DNA of 16,501 bases, taken from NCBI GenBank assembly GCA_002393725.1, contig DGTJ01000071.1, positions 1 to 16,501 on the forward strand, read 5' to 3'. Position 1 is the first letter of the stretch, and the number at the start of each line of letters is the position of its first letter. Below, in pieces: positions 6,373-14,534 of this stretch. The DNA is from Prevotella sp. UBA4339 (GTDB lineage Bacteria > Bacteroidota > Bacteroidia > Bacteroidales > Bacteroidaceae). A model generated the notes under the pieces. That model did no database searches, was not told the origin of the DNA, and worked only from the letters and a program-made list of their open reading frames with translations. The position numbers and the translations under genes were made by a program.

Positions 6373-8118
6373 TTACCAGAAATAAGCATAGAAGCAGCTT
6401 ACGAGGCCTACTACCAGCAGTGTGCCAACGATATCCCATACTCCCCAGCTCTCACGAATGCTCTTCTTGAACTCTGGAGTGAAGGTGATGGCCTCTATCT
6501 GCTCCTTGGATGGTGCAGGTGTGAAGCAGCTTACGCAAATCATAAGTAAGATGATGAATACGAGCAGCCAGCACTCGAAGATGAGCCAGTTGGTCTGCCA
6601 GAACCATGTTGTAGCGTCCCAGAAGGCACCGTCCATCACTGCCTTGCCGGAATCAGTAATGACGTTGGTAATGAGTCGAACCATACCAATGAGGAATCCA
6701 CCGATAAGGCCCCACTCACCTGCCTTAGGAGTAATCTTCTTGGAGAAGATACCCAGTGTGAACACTGCCACCATAGCCGGAGCAATCAGTGACTGGATGT
6801 CCTGCAGGTAGCTGTAGAGGTTACCCATGTTCATCATGATAGGCATCCATAAGAGACCGAGCAGAACGACAACCACAGTAGCCATACGTCCAACGAATAC
6901 ATAGTGAGCCTCGCTCATGCCCTTCTTCATAGGCTTGTAGAAGTCCTCTGTGAAGAGTGTAGCACAGCTATTGAAGAAAGCAGCCAGTGATGCTACGAGA
7001 GCGCAGACGAAACCGATGGTCACGATACCCTTGATACCAGCAGGAAGGATGTTCTTGACCATCATGGCGAAAGCACCGTCGGTAGACTCGTGGTTGTTGA
7101 TATCCATCACGATGCCGCTGTCAGGATTCTGTGACAGAGCGTACGCAATCATACCAGGGATAAGGAACATGAAGCAAGGGAGGATCTTGAAGAAACCGGC
7201 AGCAATGGTACCACGACGGGCACGAGCCATCACAACCTTATTGTCCTCACCAGGCACCTGTCCGAGAACACGCTGAACGATGTGCTGGTCAGTACACCAG
7301 TACCAGAAACCGATGATAGAAGCCCCGAGGAACACAACGTATCCAGGGAACTGAGGATACATCGGGTCGCCCGGATCAGTGTGGAACATATGTGTCGTTC
7401 CGTATCCGTCGTGAGCTGCATTACAAGCAGCCATCATGTTGCTCCATCCCTGGGTTATGCTTCCGTCGCCAAGGGCAGACAGACCGAGGAAGAGAACGAG
7501 GAATGAACCGATGATAAGGATAGGGGTCTGAATAGATGATAGAGTCATCACACCCTTCATGCCTCCAAACACTGTGAATACAGCCGTGATGGCAATCAGA
7601 CCGATGGCACCATACCAGAACGGGATTCCCAGAAGGTATTTGAAGAAGATACCTCCAGTAAACGCTGTTACACTAACCTTTGTCAGCACGTAGGCTACCA
7701 GTGTGATGATAGAAAGCCATGATCCGGTGCGCTGTGTGTAACGGAACTTAAGGAAGTCAGGCATAGTGATGATCTTACCCATCTTGTTGATGAGCAGCTG
7801 ATAGAACGGAACGAAGAGCCATCCGAGGATAAGGATCATCCATCCCTGCATCTCCCAGTGAGCCATACCCACACCATCCTTGGCACCAGTACCAGCGAGA
7901 CCTACGAGGTGCTCAGAACCGATGTTGGCAGCAAAGATAGCCATACCAATCACATACCAAGGCTCACCCTTACCGAAGAGGTAGGCAGATGAGTCTTCGC
8001 CCTGCTGGGCTTTCTTGTCTTTCCAGATAGCATACCAAACGGCAGCAACAACTCCCAAGAGGCCAACGATGAGTACAACCCAGTCGAGCCAGATGAATTC
8101 ATTTGAACTCCAATTCAT
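6373..8118 (-). CDS. SGLT-type sodium/sugar symporter
   Basis: This inner-membrane Na+-coupled sugar importer belongs to the solute:sodium symporter family and by context most likely carries L-arabinose, possibly also galactose. The 581-residue protein has many hydrophobic segments (about 14 expected), beginning at residues 11-31 and ending with a helix near 562-580. SGLT landmarks are NIGSEHLVGLAGTGA (65-79), FGGMKGVMTLSSIQ (184-197), GFWYWCTDQHIVQRVLG (270-286) and FFNSCATLFTEDFY (381-394). The sodium-site segment reads ALVASLAA (373-380), so the first of the usual two adjacent serines is alanine (A376) while the second is kept (S377). It lies 30 bases after the lipoprotein mutarotase gene and 33 before araR. 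Substrate is inferred from context; family is certain. Confidence 0.93.
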   Translation of the reverse strand: MNWSSNEFIWLDWVVLIVGLLGVVAAVWYAIWKDKKAQQGEDSSAYLFGKGEPWYVIGMAIFAANIGSEHLVGLAGTGAKDGVGMAHWEMQGWMILILGWLFVPFYQLLINKMGKIITMPDFLKFRYTQRTGSWLSIITLVAYVLTKVSVTAFTGGIFFKYLLGIPFWYGAIGLIAITAVFTVFGGMKGVMTLSSIQTPILIIGSFLVLFLGLSALGDGSITQGWSNMMAACNAAHDGYGTTHMFHTDPGDPMYPQFPGYVVFLGASIIGFWYWCTDQHIVQRVLGQVPGEDNKVVMARARRGTIAAGFFKILPCFMFLIPGMIAYALSQNPDSGIVMDINNHESTDGAFAMMVKNILPAGIKGIVTIGFVCALVASLAAFFNSCATLFTEDFYKPMKKGMSEAHYVFVGRMATVVVVLLGLLWMPIMMNMGNLYSYLQDIQSLIAPAMVAVFTLGIFSKKITPKAGEWGLIGGFLIGMVRLITNVITDSGKAVMDGAFWDATTWFWQTNWLIFECWLLVFIILLMICVSCFTPAPSKEQIEAITFTPEFKKSIRESWGVWDIVGTLLVVGLVSCFYAYFW

Positions 8119-8148
8119 TTTGTCGATTTTTTATTAGATGTTAGTAAT

Positions 8149-9333
8149 TTATTTGATAGAGAACTTGTAAGCAGCGTGGCTGAAGTACTTATCGCCAGGA
8201 TTGAGAACAGGCTGTACCCAGTCAGGATGGTTTGGAGAATCAGGATACTTCTGGCTCTCGAGGCATACACTTACGTGCTTGGGGTAGGTGATGCCGTTCT
8301 TGCGAGCGATATCCTTGTCGGGACCAACACCCTGGAAGTTACCACTGTAGACCTGTACTCCAGGCTCGTTGGTGAACATCTCCATGAAGATGCCTGTCTT
8401 TGGAGAATAAAGGCTTGCGCATACCTGGGTATCGTCACCCTTACCGTCCTTGTAGGTGTTAAGGCAGAAGTTATGGTCATATCCTGTAGCATTCTGGATT
8501 TGGTCGAACTCGCTCTTTATGCTGTCACCGAGAGCATGAGGAGTACGGAAGTCCATGGGAGTACCCTCAACAGGCTTGATTTCACCTGTCGGTATATATA
8601 GTTTGTCGCTTGGAGTGAAATTGTCAGCATTCACGTATAGCACCATGTCATAGGCAGGCTGTGTGAAGTCACCGCTCAGGTTATAGTAGTTGTGATTTGT
8701 CTGATTAATGATTGTAGGCTTGTCTGTCTCAGCCTCCCAAGTCATGTCCAGGACATTGTCTGCTGTGACCTTGTATGTCGTAACAGCCATAACCTTTCCT
8801 GGGAATCCGTTTTCACCGTCAGCAGCAACGATGGTGAGCTTGAGAATAGAATCACCGATCTGCTCAGCATCGTACACCTGATGCATCCATCCTGTATTAC
8901 CACCTCCGTGAAGACAGTTAGGACCATCATTCTTCTTCAGCTGAATCACATTGCCATTAAGTGTGAACTTACCATCCTTGATACGGTTTGCATAGCGACC
9001 TACGCTTGATCCGTAGTCAGTAGGAGTGTTGATGGTGTCAGCGTACTGGGCGATATTGTCGAATCCAAGTACGACATCAGTCGGCTTGCCATCTTTGTCA
9101 GGCACTACGAGAGAAACAATACGGCCTCCATAGTTGGTGATGCAAACTTCCATTCCTTTCTCGTTCTTCAGAGTGAAGAGCTTGACTGGCTTGTCTTGAA
9201 TGGTTGTGTCAAACTTGGCAGGGTCTAAGCCTGAAACCGTTAACACTGGAGCCTGTTGAGCTTCAGAACATGAGAGCATCAGCGCAGCTACGCCAAGGCT
9301 CAGAAAACTGCATTTAAGTGCATTCATTTTCAT
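8149..9333 (-). CDS. galM: Lipoprotein aldose 1-epimerase (mutarotase)
   Basis: This enzyme interconverts the alpha and beta anomers of aldoses such as galactose, glucose or arabinose. The 394-residue protein carries a lipoprotein-type signal peptide: K7, a hydrophobic run at 9-20, then SC with the probable lipid-bearing C22. The lipobox is slightly off consensus (M-L-S-C). The mature protein should thus be anchored outside the cytoplasm. Catalytic residues are present: H142 in NCLHGG, H214 in NQTNHNYYNLSG, and the general base E359 in CLESQKYPDSP. It is the first gene of the arabinose operon, 171 bases after galK across a terminator and a promoter candidate. Together with the following symporter it suggests that released sugar is equilibrated before uptake. 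The second ATG (residue 3) is an alternative start without consequence. Confidence 0.93.
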   Translation of the reverse strand: MKMNALKCSFLSLGVAALMLSCSEAQQAPVLTVSGLDPAKFDTTIQDKPVKLFTLKNEKGMEVCITNYGGRIVSLVVPDKDGKPTDVVLGFDNIAQYADTINTPTDYGSSVGRYANRIKDGKFTLNGNVIQLKKNDGPNCLHGGGNTGWMHQVYDAEQIGDSILKLTIVAADGENGFPGKVMAVTTYKVTADNVLDMTWEAETDKPTIINQTNHNYYNLSGDFTQPAYDMVLYVNADNFTPSDKLYIPTGEIKPVEGTPMDFRTPHALGDSIKSEFDQIQNATGYDHNFCLNTYKDGKGDDTQVCASLYSPKTGIFMEMFTNEPGVQVYSGNFQGVGPDKDIARKNGITYPKHVSVCLESQKYPDSPNHPDWVQPVLNPGDKYFSHAAYKFSIK

Positions 9334-9374
9334 TCGTTTTAAGTTGTTATTACGTTAGAGATTATATTTTGGGT

Positions 9375-9384
9375 GTAAATTTAC
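9375..9384. promoter_or_regulatory. Palindrome over the -7 box, possible operator
   Basis: GTAAATTTAC is a perfect 10-base palindrome; flanking bases give GGTGTAAATTTACGAC with a broken outer symmetry. The half GTGTAA also occurs in both arms of the large palindrome 40-85 bases upstream (9424-9460). This makes both sites candidates for binding by the AraR encoded in this operon. The regulator assignment is inference from context only. Confidence 0.35.
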
Positions 9385-9405
9385 GACTTATTTTCGAAAT
9401 GACAA
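9376..9405 (-). promoter_or_regulatory. Candidate promoter of the arabinose operon
   Basis: On the minus strand, ATTG (TTG at 9403-9405) is followed by 19 bases and TAAATTTA (9376-9383). This resembles the Bacteroidetes sigma promoter TTTG-N19-TAnnTTTG, with 7 of 8 matches in the -7 box. The predicted transcription start near 9369 gives a 5' UTR of about 35 bases before the mutarotase ATG at 9333. The -7 box lies inside the perfect 10-base palindrome GTAAATTTAC (9375-9384), a natural place for a repressor to block transcription. It has not been demonstrated. Confidence 0.5.
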
Positions 9406-9406
9406 T

Positions 9407-9460
9407 GAAAAAAGAGAAAAAATTTAGCGGTAAGGTGTAAAAATTACACTTTACCGCTAA
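9407..9460 (-). terminator. Intrinsic terminator of the galactose operon
   Basis: Arms of 17 bases, TTAGCGGTAAGGTGTAA (9424-9440) and TTACACTTTACCGCTAA (9444-9460), pair around a 3-base loop with a single mismatch (9434/9450). On the minus strand the hairpin is followed at once by ATTTTTT, CTC and TTTTTT (9423-9408), the layout of a Rho-independent terminator. It lies about 45 bases after the galK stop. The opposite direction lacks a comparable T-run, so termination is expected mainly for the minus strand. The long symmetric GTGTAA/TTACAC core could also serve as a protein site. Confidence 0.8.
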
Positions 9461-9504
9461 TAATTAACTTTTATAAACACTAATTGTGTCCTTAGAGATA
9501 GCTA

Positions 9505-10671
9505 TTAGCAAATTTTGCGAGAGCCATCCCCGATAACGACATCATAAACTTTTGGCTCGTGACCATACTTCTCGTTGAAGCGCTTCTTAGCGTCTTCAAT
9601 GAACTTTTTGTACAGATCATTTCTTACGAGGTTGATGGTGCATCCTCCAAAGCCACCACCCATGATACGGGAACCAGTGACACCGTTCTCCTTGGCAATA
9701 TCATTCAGGAAGTCGAGCTCTTCGCAAGAAACCTCATAGTCCTTAGAGAGACCCTCGTGAGTCTTGTACATCATCTCACCAACCTTCTCGTAGTCACCCT
9801 CGTTAAGAGCATCACATACAGCAAGAACCCTGTCTTTCTCACCGAGAACGAACTTAGCCCTCTTGTAGTCCTCTTCACCAACGGCATCCTTTACCTCCTC
9901 AAGCTGTTCCCAAGTGCAGTCGCGAAGAGTCTCGAACTTGCCCTCCGGGTGAGCGGCCTGAATATGCTTAACAACATTCTCACAAGAGTTACGACGGTCG
10001 TTATAAGGAGAACCGGCAAGTTGGTGCTTTACTACAGAATCGAGCAGAACAAGTCTATATCCGTCTGGCTTGAATGGGAAATACTCAAACTCGCGGCTGC
10101 GGCAATCAAGACGCATCAGGCATCCTGCCTTACCGAATACCGATGCGAACTGGTCCATGATACCACAGTTTACACCACAATAATTGTGCTCAGTAGCCTG
10201 ACCAGCGAGAACCATATCCCACTGAGAAACCTTATTCTCACCGAAGATGTCATTCAGTCCACATGCGAAGCAGCTCTCCATGGCAGCAGACGAAGACATA
10301 CCAGCCCCGAGGGGTACATCACCAGAGAATGCGATGTTGAAACCTTTAACGGGAACGCCTAACTTCTTCATCTCCAAAGCAATACCATAGATATAACGCG
10401 ACCAAGAAGCCTTTGGGCCATTCGGGTCAGAGAGCTTAAAGTCTACACGGTCCTTGAGATCAATAGCATAAGCCATCACGGTATCTTCTGTGCCGTTTGC
10501 ACGCATTTCTGCTACAACACCCTTATCTACAGCTCCAGGAAATACGAAGCCACCATTATAATCGGTGTGCTCACCAATGAGGTTGATACGACCCGGAGAA
10601 GCATATACATTACCTGTCTTTCCATCAAAGTGCTTGATAAAGCGACTTCTTACAAATTCAATGTCTACCAT
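9505..10671 (-). CDS. galK: Galactokinase
   Basis: GalK phosphorylates alpha-D-galactose at C1 with ATP, the first committed step of the Leloir pathway. The 388-residue protein is a standard GHMP kinase. The galactokinase signature GRINLIGEHTDYNGG lies at 27-41 (with the active-site R28), the ATP-binding loop PLGAGMSSSAA at 120-130, the catalytic Asp D173 in CGIMDQFA, and the C-terminal GHMP motif GSRIMGGGFGG at 333-343. It ends the galM-gluP-galK operon, 28 bases after the transporter gene, and is followed by a strong intrinsic terminator. No galT or galE is in the window, so later Leloir steps must be encoded elsewhere. The assignment is secure. Confidence 0.98.
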   Translation of the reverse strand: MVDIEFVRSRFIKHFDGKTGNVYASPGRINLIGEHTDYNGGFVFPGAVDKGVVAEMRANGTEDTVMAYAIDLKDRVDFKLSDPNGPKASWSRYIYGIALEMKKLGVPVKGFNIAFSGDVPLGAGMSSSAAMESCFACGLNDIFGENKVSQWDMVLAGQATEHNYCGVNCGIMDQFASVFGKAGCLMRLDCRSREFEYFPFKPDGYRLVLLDSVVKHQLAGSPYNDRRNSCENVVKHIQAAHPEGKFETLRDCTWEQLEEVKDAVGEEDYKRAKFVLGEKDRVLAVCDALNEGDYEKVGEMMYKTHEGLSKDYEVSCEELDFLNDIAKENGVTGSRIMGGGFGGCTINLVRNDLYKKFIEDAKKRFNEKYGHEPKVYDVVIGDGSRKIC

Positions 10672-10699
10672 ATTATAATATAATAATGTGTTATTTTGA

Positions 10700-11977
10700 T
10701 TAATCTACTTTTATGTCAGTATTAACGTTCTTGCATCCGATAAGAGCATAGAACAAGATATATGCGAGCATTGCAATTACGAGCCAGTAACTTACAATAG
10801 GACCAGCACTCTTGGCAATAGCTTCCTGAATAAGAGGCATGATACCGCCACCGACAACCATTGTCATAAAGATACCGGAAGCAGCCTCAGTATATTTGCC
10901 AAGTCCCTCAACGGAGAGGTTGAAGATGCCACCCCACATGATAGAGGTGCAGATACCGCAGGCAGCAATCAGTATACTCTTTGCCGGAACATCATGTCCG
11001 CTGATGGCAAACGTAACGCTCTCCGGCATGAAGATTGCGATCAACAAAAGGATGATTGCTACAGAGCTTACAATAGAAAGCTGCAGCTTTGTTGATACCT
11101 TACCAGAGATGGCACTGGAGCAGGCACGTCCGATCATCATCAGAAGCCAGTATGCAGCAGCCAGTGAGCCTCCGATGGCAGCAGCGCCCTCGAAGCCAAG
11201 GTCAGTAACGTAGAAATTGAGCTCCATAGGAATACCGATCTCAATGCCCACATAGAAGAAGATGGCAATTACGCCAAGCAGACAATGGCGGAAAGCCAGA
11301 GGGCTATGCTCATACTGAATATCCTTATTTCCGAGATTTGGCTCAGGGATGGCTACGGAGCGGATGATGAAGAATGAAATAGCGAATACTGCCATACCGA
11401 TGAAGAGCAGTGGTGCTACGTCGCTCATACTTGTATCCTTTGTAACAGTTCCTACCAAGATACCGGCAAGCAGCGGTGTCAAGGTGCCTGTAAGAGAGTT
11501 CAGCGTGCCACCTACCTGGATGAGCTGATTACCCTTGTTGCCACCACCTCCAAGAAGGTTAAGCATCGGGTTGACCACAGTGTTGAGCATGCAGACACAG
11601 AATCCGCAGATGAATGCTCCGAGGAGATAGATAATCAGGTTAAGAGCGACGGGAATGCTATCGTATGTGAAAACGTATGTCCCGGCTCCAACGAGGCTTG
11701 ACAGATACTGGAATGCCAAACCGATCACTCCAACAGCAAGAGCGATAAGTGCAGTCTTCTTATAACCATATTTGGTAAGCATCTTACCTGCCGGTATACC
11801 CATAAACAGATAAGCTGCAAAATTCATAAGGTTACCCCATGCCTTTGCGAAAGGATATTCAAATCCCCAAATGTTTCCAAAAGGTGCTCCCATATTCGTG
11901 ACGAAGCTAATCATCGCGAATATGAAGCACATTGTTATTATGGCAATAAGTTTGCCATTGTTTTTTGTTTCTGTCAT
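10700..11977 (-). CDS. gluP: GluP/FucP-type glucose/galactose MFS symporter
   Basis: This inner-membrane sugar/H+ symporter belongs to the FHS branch of the major facilitator superfamily; galactose is the likely substrate given galK and galM beside it. The 425-residue protein has about 12 hydrophobic segments, the first at 9-29 and the last at about 395-414. The loop 2-3 MFS motif appears as GKMLTKYGYKK (64-74). The family-typical run NPMLNLLGGGGNKGN (136-150) leads into QLIQVGGTLNSL (151-162), and FYVGIEIGI (241-249) marks the second half. It starts 30 bases after the cytoplasmic galM stop and ends 28 bases before galK, so it is clearly in the same operon. Glucose, galactose or fucose transport cannot be separated by sequence reading alone. 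Confidence 0.9.
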   Translation of the reverse strand: MTETKNNGKLIAIITMCFIFAMISFVTNMGAPFGNIWGFEYPFAKAWGNLMNFAAYLFMGIPAGKMLTKYGYKKTALIALAVGVIGLAFQYLSSLVGAGTYVFTYDSIPVALNLIIYLLGAFICGFCVCMLNTVVNPMLNLLGGGGNKGNQLIQVGGTLNSLTGTLTPLLAGILVGTVTKDTSMSDVAPLLFIGMAVFAISFFIIRSVAIPEPNLGNKDIQYEHSPLAFRHCLLGVIAIFFYVGIEIGIPMELNFYVTDLGFEGAAAIGGSLAAAYWLLMMIGRACSSAISGKVSTKLQLSIVSSVAIILLLIAIFMPESVTFAISGHDVPAKSILIAACGICTSIMWGGIFNLSVEGLGKYTEAASGIFMTMVVGGGIMPLIQEAIAKSAGPIVSYWLVIAMLAYILFYALIGCKNVNTDIKVD

Positions 11978-12007
11978 ATTAAATTGTCTTGTAGTAATTT
12001 TTGCCGT

Positions 12008-13099
12008 TTACTCTGCTATGCCAAAGCGATAGATAGTCTTCTGCTTATAGCGCTGTCCAGGATTGAGGACAACACTTGGGAAGTATGGGCGGTTTGGCGT
12101 GTCAGGGAAATGCTGTGTTTCAAGACAAACTGCCGAGCGGCGTGGGAAAGTGCAGCCATTGGCACCTTTGTAGCCTGATGCAAAGTTAGCAGTATAGAGC
12201 TGCATGCCTGGTTCTGTCGTATAGCACTCCAGTGTACGTCCGCTCTTCGGTTCTGTTACTCTTGCAGCAAAGCTCAGTTCGCCTTCCTCTTTCTTGTTAA
12301 GTACGTAATTATGGTCATAGCCGTGACCGAACTTAATCTGCTCGTTGTCAGCATCTATCTCCTGTCCGAATGTCTTTGGCTTACGGAAGTCGAATGGAGT
12401 GCCTTCAACCTTCAGAATCTCACCAGTAGGAATAGCTGTATCGTCTGTAGGAAGATAGAAGTCAGCATTTATCTCACAGATCTGGTCCTCGATAGTAGGA
12501 GTAGGATCAGCAGTACCTGCAAGACTGAAGAATGCGTGATGAGTCAGGTTTACGATGGTCTTTTTGTTTGTTGTCGCAAGATATTCAATAACCAGTTCGT
12601 TAAGGTCGGTAAATGTGAATTCAACGGTAATATCCAGCTCTCCCGTGAAGCCTTCTTCACCATATGAAGACACTCTATGGAGTGCCAGGGATCGGGGACC
12701 CATCTGCCGGGCATCCCATACCTTTGCGTTGAATCCTACTAAACCGCCATGAAGATGGTTTGGTCCATCGTTTATTGCCAGTTGGTATTCCTTGCCGTTC
12801 AGCGTAAACTGTCCCTTGCAGATACGGTTGCCCCAGCGTCCGATAAGCGTTGAGAGATAAGGCTCGTTTCCGCTTGTGAGCTGCTGGATACTGTCGTGTC
12901 CTTGAATAACGTTTGCTACTTTGCCATCCTTGTCAGGAACCATAATAGCGCAGATTGCTCCACCATAGTTGCTGATAGCTACTTCGTAGCCCTTACGGTT
13001 TCTAAGGATGTACAGATCGGTTTTCTTACCATTGATAGTGGCCTGGAAGTTCTCCCGCTTCAGACCACACAGATTCGCTGTTTCTGTTGTATTAGCCAT
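12008..13099 (-). CDS. galM: Cytoplasmic aldose 1-epimerase (mutarotase)
   Basis: This mutarotase converts beta-D-galactose to the alpha form required by GalK. The 363-residue protein has no signal peptide (N terminus MANTTETANLCGLKREN), so it should be cytoplasmic, in contrast to the lipoprotein paralogue at 8149-9333. Catalytic residues are in place: H117 in PNHLHGG, H188 in NLTHHAFFSL, and E327 in VCLETQHFPDTP. YGGAICAIMVPDKDG (45-59) and GRWGNRICKGQF (87-98) are typical of the family. It is the first gene of the galactose operon, with a candidate promoter just upstream. It shares the family fold and active site with its paralogue, but clear sequence differences suggest an old duplication or separate acquisition rather than a recent copy. 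Confidence 0.95.
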   Translation of the reverse strand: MANTTETANLCGLKRENFQATINGKKTDLYILRNRKGYEVAISNYGGAICAIMVPDKDGKVANVIQGHDSIQQLTSGNEPYLSTLIGRWGNRICKGQFTLNGKEYQLAINDGPNHLHGGLVGFNAKVWDARQMGPRSLALHRVSSYGEEGFTGELDITVEFTFTDLNELVIEYLATTNKKTIVNLTHHAFFSLAGTADPTPTIEDQICEINADFYLPTDDTAIPTGEILKVEGTPFDFRKPKTFGQEIDADNEQIKFGHGYDHNYVLNKKEEGELSFAARVTEPKSGRTLECYTTEPGMQLYTANFASGYKGANGCTFPRRSAVCLETQHFPDTPNRPYFPSVVLNPGQRYKQKTIYRFGIAE

Positions 13100-13118
13100 A
13101 ATTGAATGTTTTTAGTCA

Positions 13119-13149
13119 CAAAACTATACTGTCTGCAAAGTAACACAAA
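13119..13149 (-). promoter_or_regulatory. Candidate promoter of the galM-gluP-galK operon
   Basis: On the minus strand TTTG (13146-13149) is followed by exactly 19 bases and TAGTTTTG (13119-13126), a full match to the Bacteroidetes -33/-7 consensus TTTG-N19-TAnnTTTG. The ATG follows 19 bases after the -7 box, so the 5' UTR would be very short. An overlapping alternative, TTACTTTG (13136-13143), would give a leader of about 30 bases. No palindromic operator is obvious here. Confidence 0.6.
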
Positions 13150-13177
13150 AAAATCCAAACTAACGAATGAATCAGCG

Positions 13178-13208
13178 AAAAAAATGCTTTGGGAAATATT
13201 AAAAAAGC
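13178..13208 (-). terminator. Weak possible terminator after folC
   Basis: Directly after the folC stop the minus strand can form a 5-base stem (GCTTT at 13204-13208 with AAAGC at 13186-13190) around a 13-base loop, followed by ATTTTTTT. The T-tract is good but the stem is short and AT-rich. The chaperone/folC transcript probably ends about here, since a new promoter candidate follows, but this hairpin is only a tentative explanation. Confidence 0.3.
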
Positions 13209-14522
13209 CTAAATCCTGTTTTGTAGATAATCTGCGACCACATAACTGCTACCTCCGATGAACACGAAATCGTCGGGTGCGGCAGCTTTTTGGGCTGATT
13301 GACAGGCTTCTATGACGCTGGGGTAGCTTTCGCCAATCAGACCTTTCTGCTCTCCGATGATTTTCAGTACGTTTTCAGAGACAGAGCGCTTATTTGCGGC
13401 TTTGGTGAAATAGTATGTTGCATCTTTAGGTAATAGATTCATGATTCCGTCCAGGTCTTTGTCTTCAACAATACCGAATACGATATGCATCTTGTTGCAT
13501 CTGACCATGCTTAGCTGTCGACTGATATATTCCCATCCAGCCACATTATGGCCGGTATCGCATACAGTCTTCGGGTGTTCGGAAATCGTTTGCCATCTGC
13601 CTTTCAGTCCTGTAATCTCACATACGGACAAAAAGCCATTCGCTACCTCCTTACCCTTGTCTTCAGGTCTGGAATTATCGTTGAAGCGGTACATATATCC
13701 CAACTCCTCCAGCTTCCTTACTGCAGTCAGAATAGTATTAGCATTCTTCTCCTGATAGATACCTTTCAGCTCTCCCTGGATGTTTCCGTAGTGCTTTGTC
13801 AGATAATGAATGCTACTATTGGTTATTTCTGTTTTGAGCACTTCAGGATCGTCTTCAGCAAATACAACGTGTGCACCAGTCTTTTTGGCTACTGCCTCAA
13901 AGACCGGACGCGTCTCAGGTGTTGTCTCTCCGATAATGACAGGTACATTCTCTTTCATGATACCAGCTTTCTCCATTGCTATCTGCTCAAGGGTGTTACC
14001 CAGCTGTTGCATATGGTCATAGCTGATATTGGTGATTATCGAAATAATGGGGGTGATGATATTGGTACAGTCCAGTCGTCCGCCAAGTCCTACTTCAATG
14101 ACAGCAATGTCGACCTTCATGTCGCTGAAATACTTGAAAGCCATAGCTGTTGTCACTTCAAAGAAACTTGGTGACAGTGGCTCGAAGAATTCCTTCTCTT
14201 TGGCCACGAAGTCAACGACATAATTCTCGTCAATAGGCCGGCCGTTGACTCTTATTCGTTCAGAGAAGTCTACAAGATGTGGTGACGTGTATAGTCCGAC
14301 CGTATATCCGCACTGTTGAAGAATAGCAGACAACGTATGAGCACAAGAGCCCTTGCCATTTGTTCCGGCAACATGTATCGTAAGATAGTTGCGATGCGGA
14401 TGGCCAAAATGTTCATCTAACTTCAGTGAGTTCTCCAAGCCTTCTTTATAGCCAGTTGCACCCTGCTTCTCAAACATTGGCATCTGGTTGAACAGATAAT
14501 GGCAAGTCTCCTTGTAGTTCAT
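13209..14522 (-). CDS. folC: Folylpolyglutamate synthase / dihydrofolate synthase family
   Basis: FolC adds glutamates to folate, and in many bacteria also makes dihydrofolate from dihydropteroate. It is a cytoplasmic Mur-ligase-fold ATPase. The 437-residue protein shows the P-loop HVAGTNGKGSCAH at about 50-62, the segment EVGLGGRLDCTNI (143-155), and ITNISYDHMQQLGNTLEQIA (163-182), which leads into MEKAGI. The C-terminal-domain motif usually written DGAHNP appears as DTGHNVAG at about 322-329, a variant I recall as common in Bacteroidetes. It begins 12 bases after the dnaJ stop, so it is most likely cotranscribed with grpE and dnaJ although the functions are unrelated. Whether it carries both activities cannot be told here. 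Confidence 0.95.
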   Translation of the reverse strand: MNYKETCHYLFNQMPMFEKQGATGYKEGLENSLKLDEHFGHPHRNYLTIHVAGTNGKGSCAHTLSAILQQCGYTVGLYTSPHLVDFSERIRVNGRPIDENYVVDFVAKEKEFFEPLSPSFFEVTTAMAFKYFSDMKVDIAVIEVGLGGRLDCTNIITPIISIITNISYDHMQQLGNTLEQIAMEKAGIMKENVPVIIGETTPETRPVFEAVAKKTGAHVVFAEDDPEVLKTEITNSSIHYLTKHYGNIQGELKGIYQEKNANTILTAVRKLEELGYMYRFNDNSRPEDKGKEVANGFLSVCEITGLKGRWQTISEHPKTVCDTGHNVAGWEYISRQLSMVRCNKMHIVFGIVEDKDLDGIMNLLPKDATYYFTKAANKRSVSENVLKIIGEQKGLIGESYPSVIEACQSAQKAAAPDDFVFIGGSSYVVADYLQNRI

Positions 14523-14534
14523 ACGTTTTTAATA

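Noticed and set aside
9559..10362. Plus-strand open frame (267 codons) opposite galK
   Set aside because: It is antisense to an intact galactokinase, with no family resemblance and no promoter or start signal of its own.
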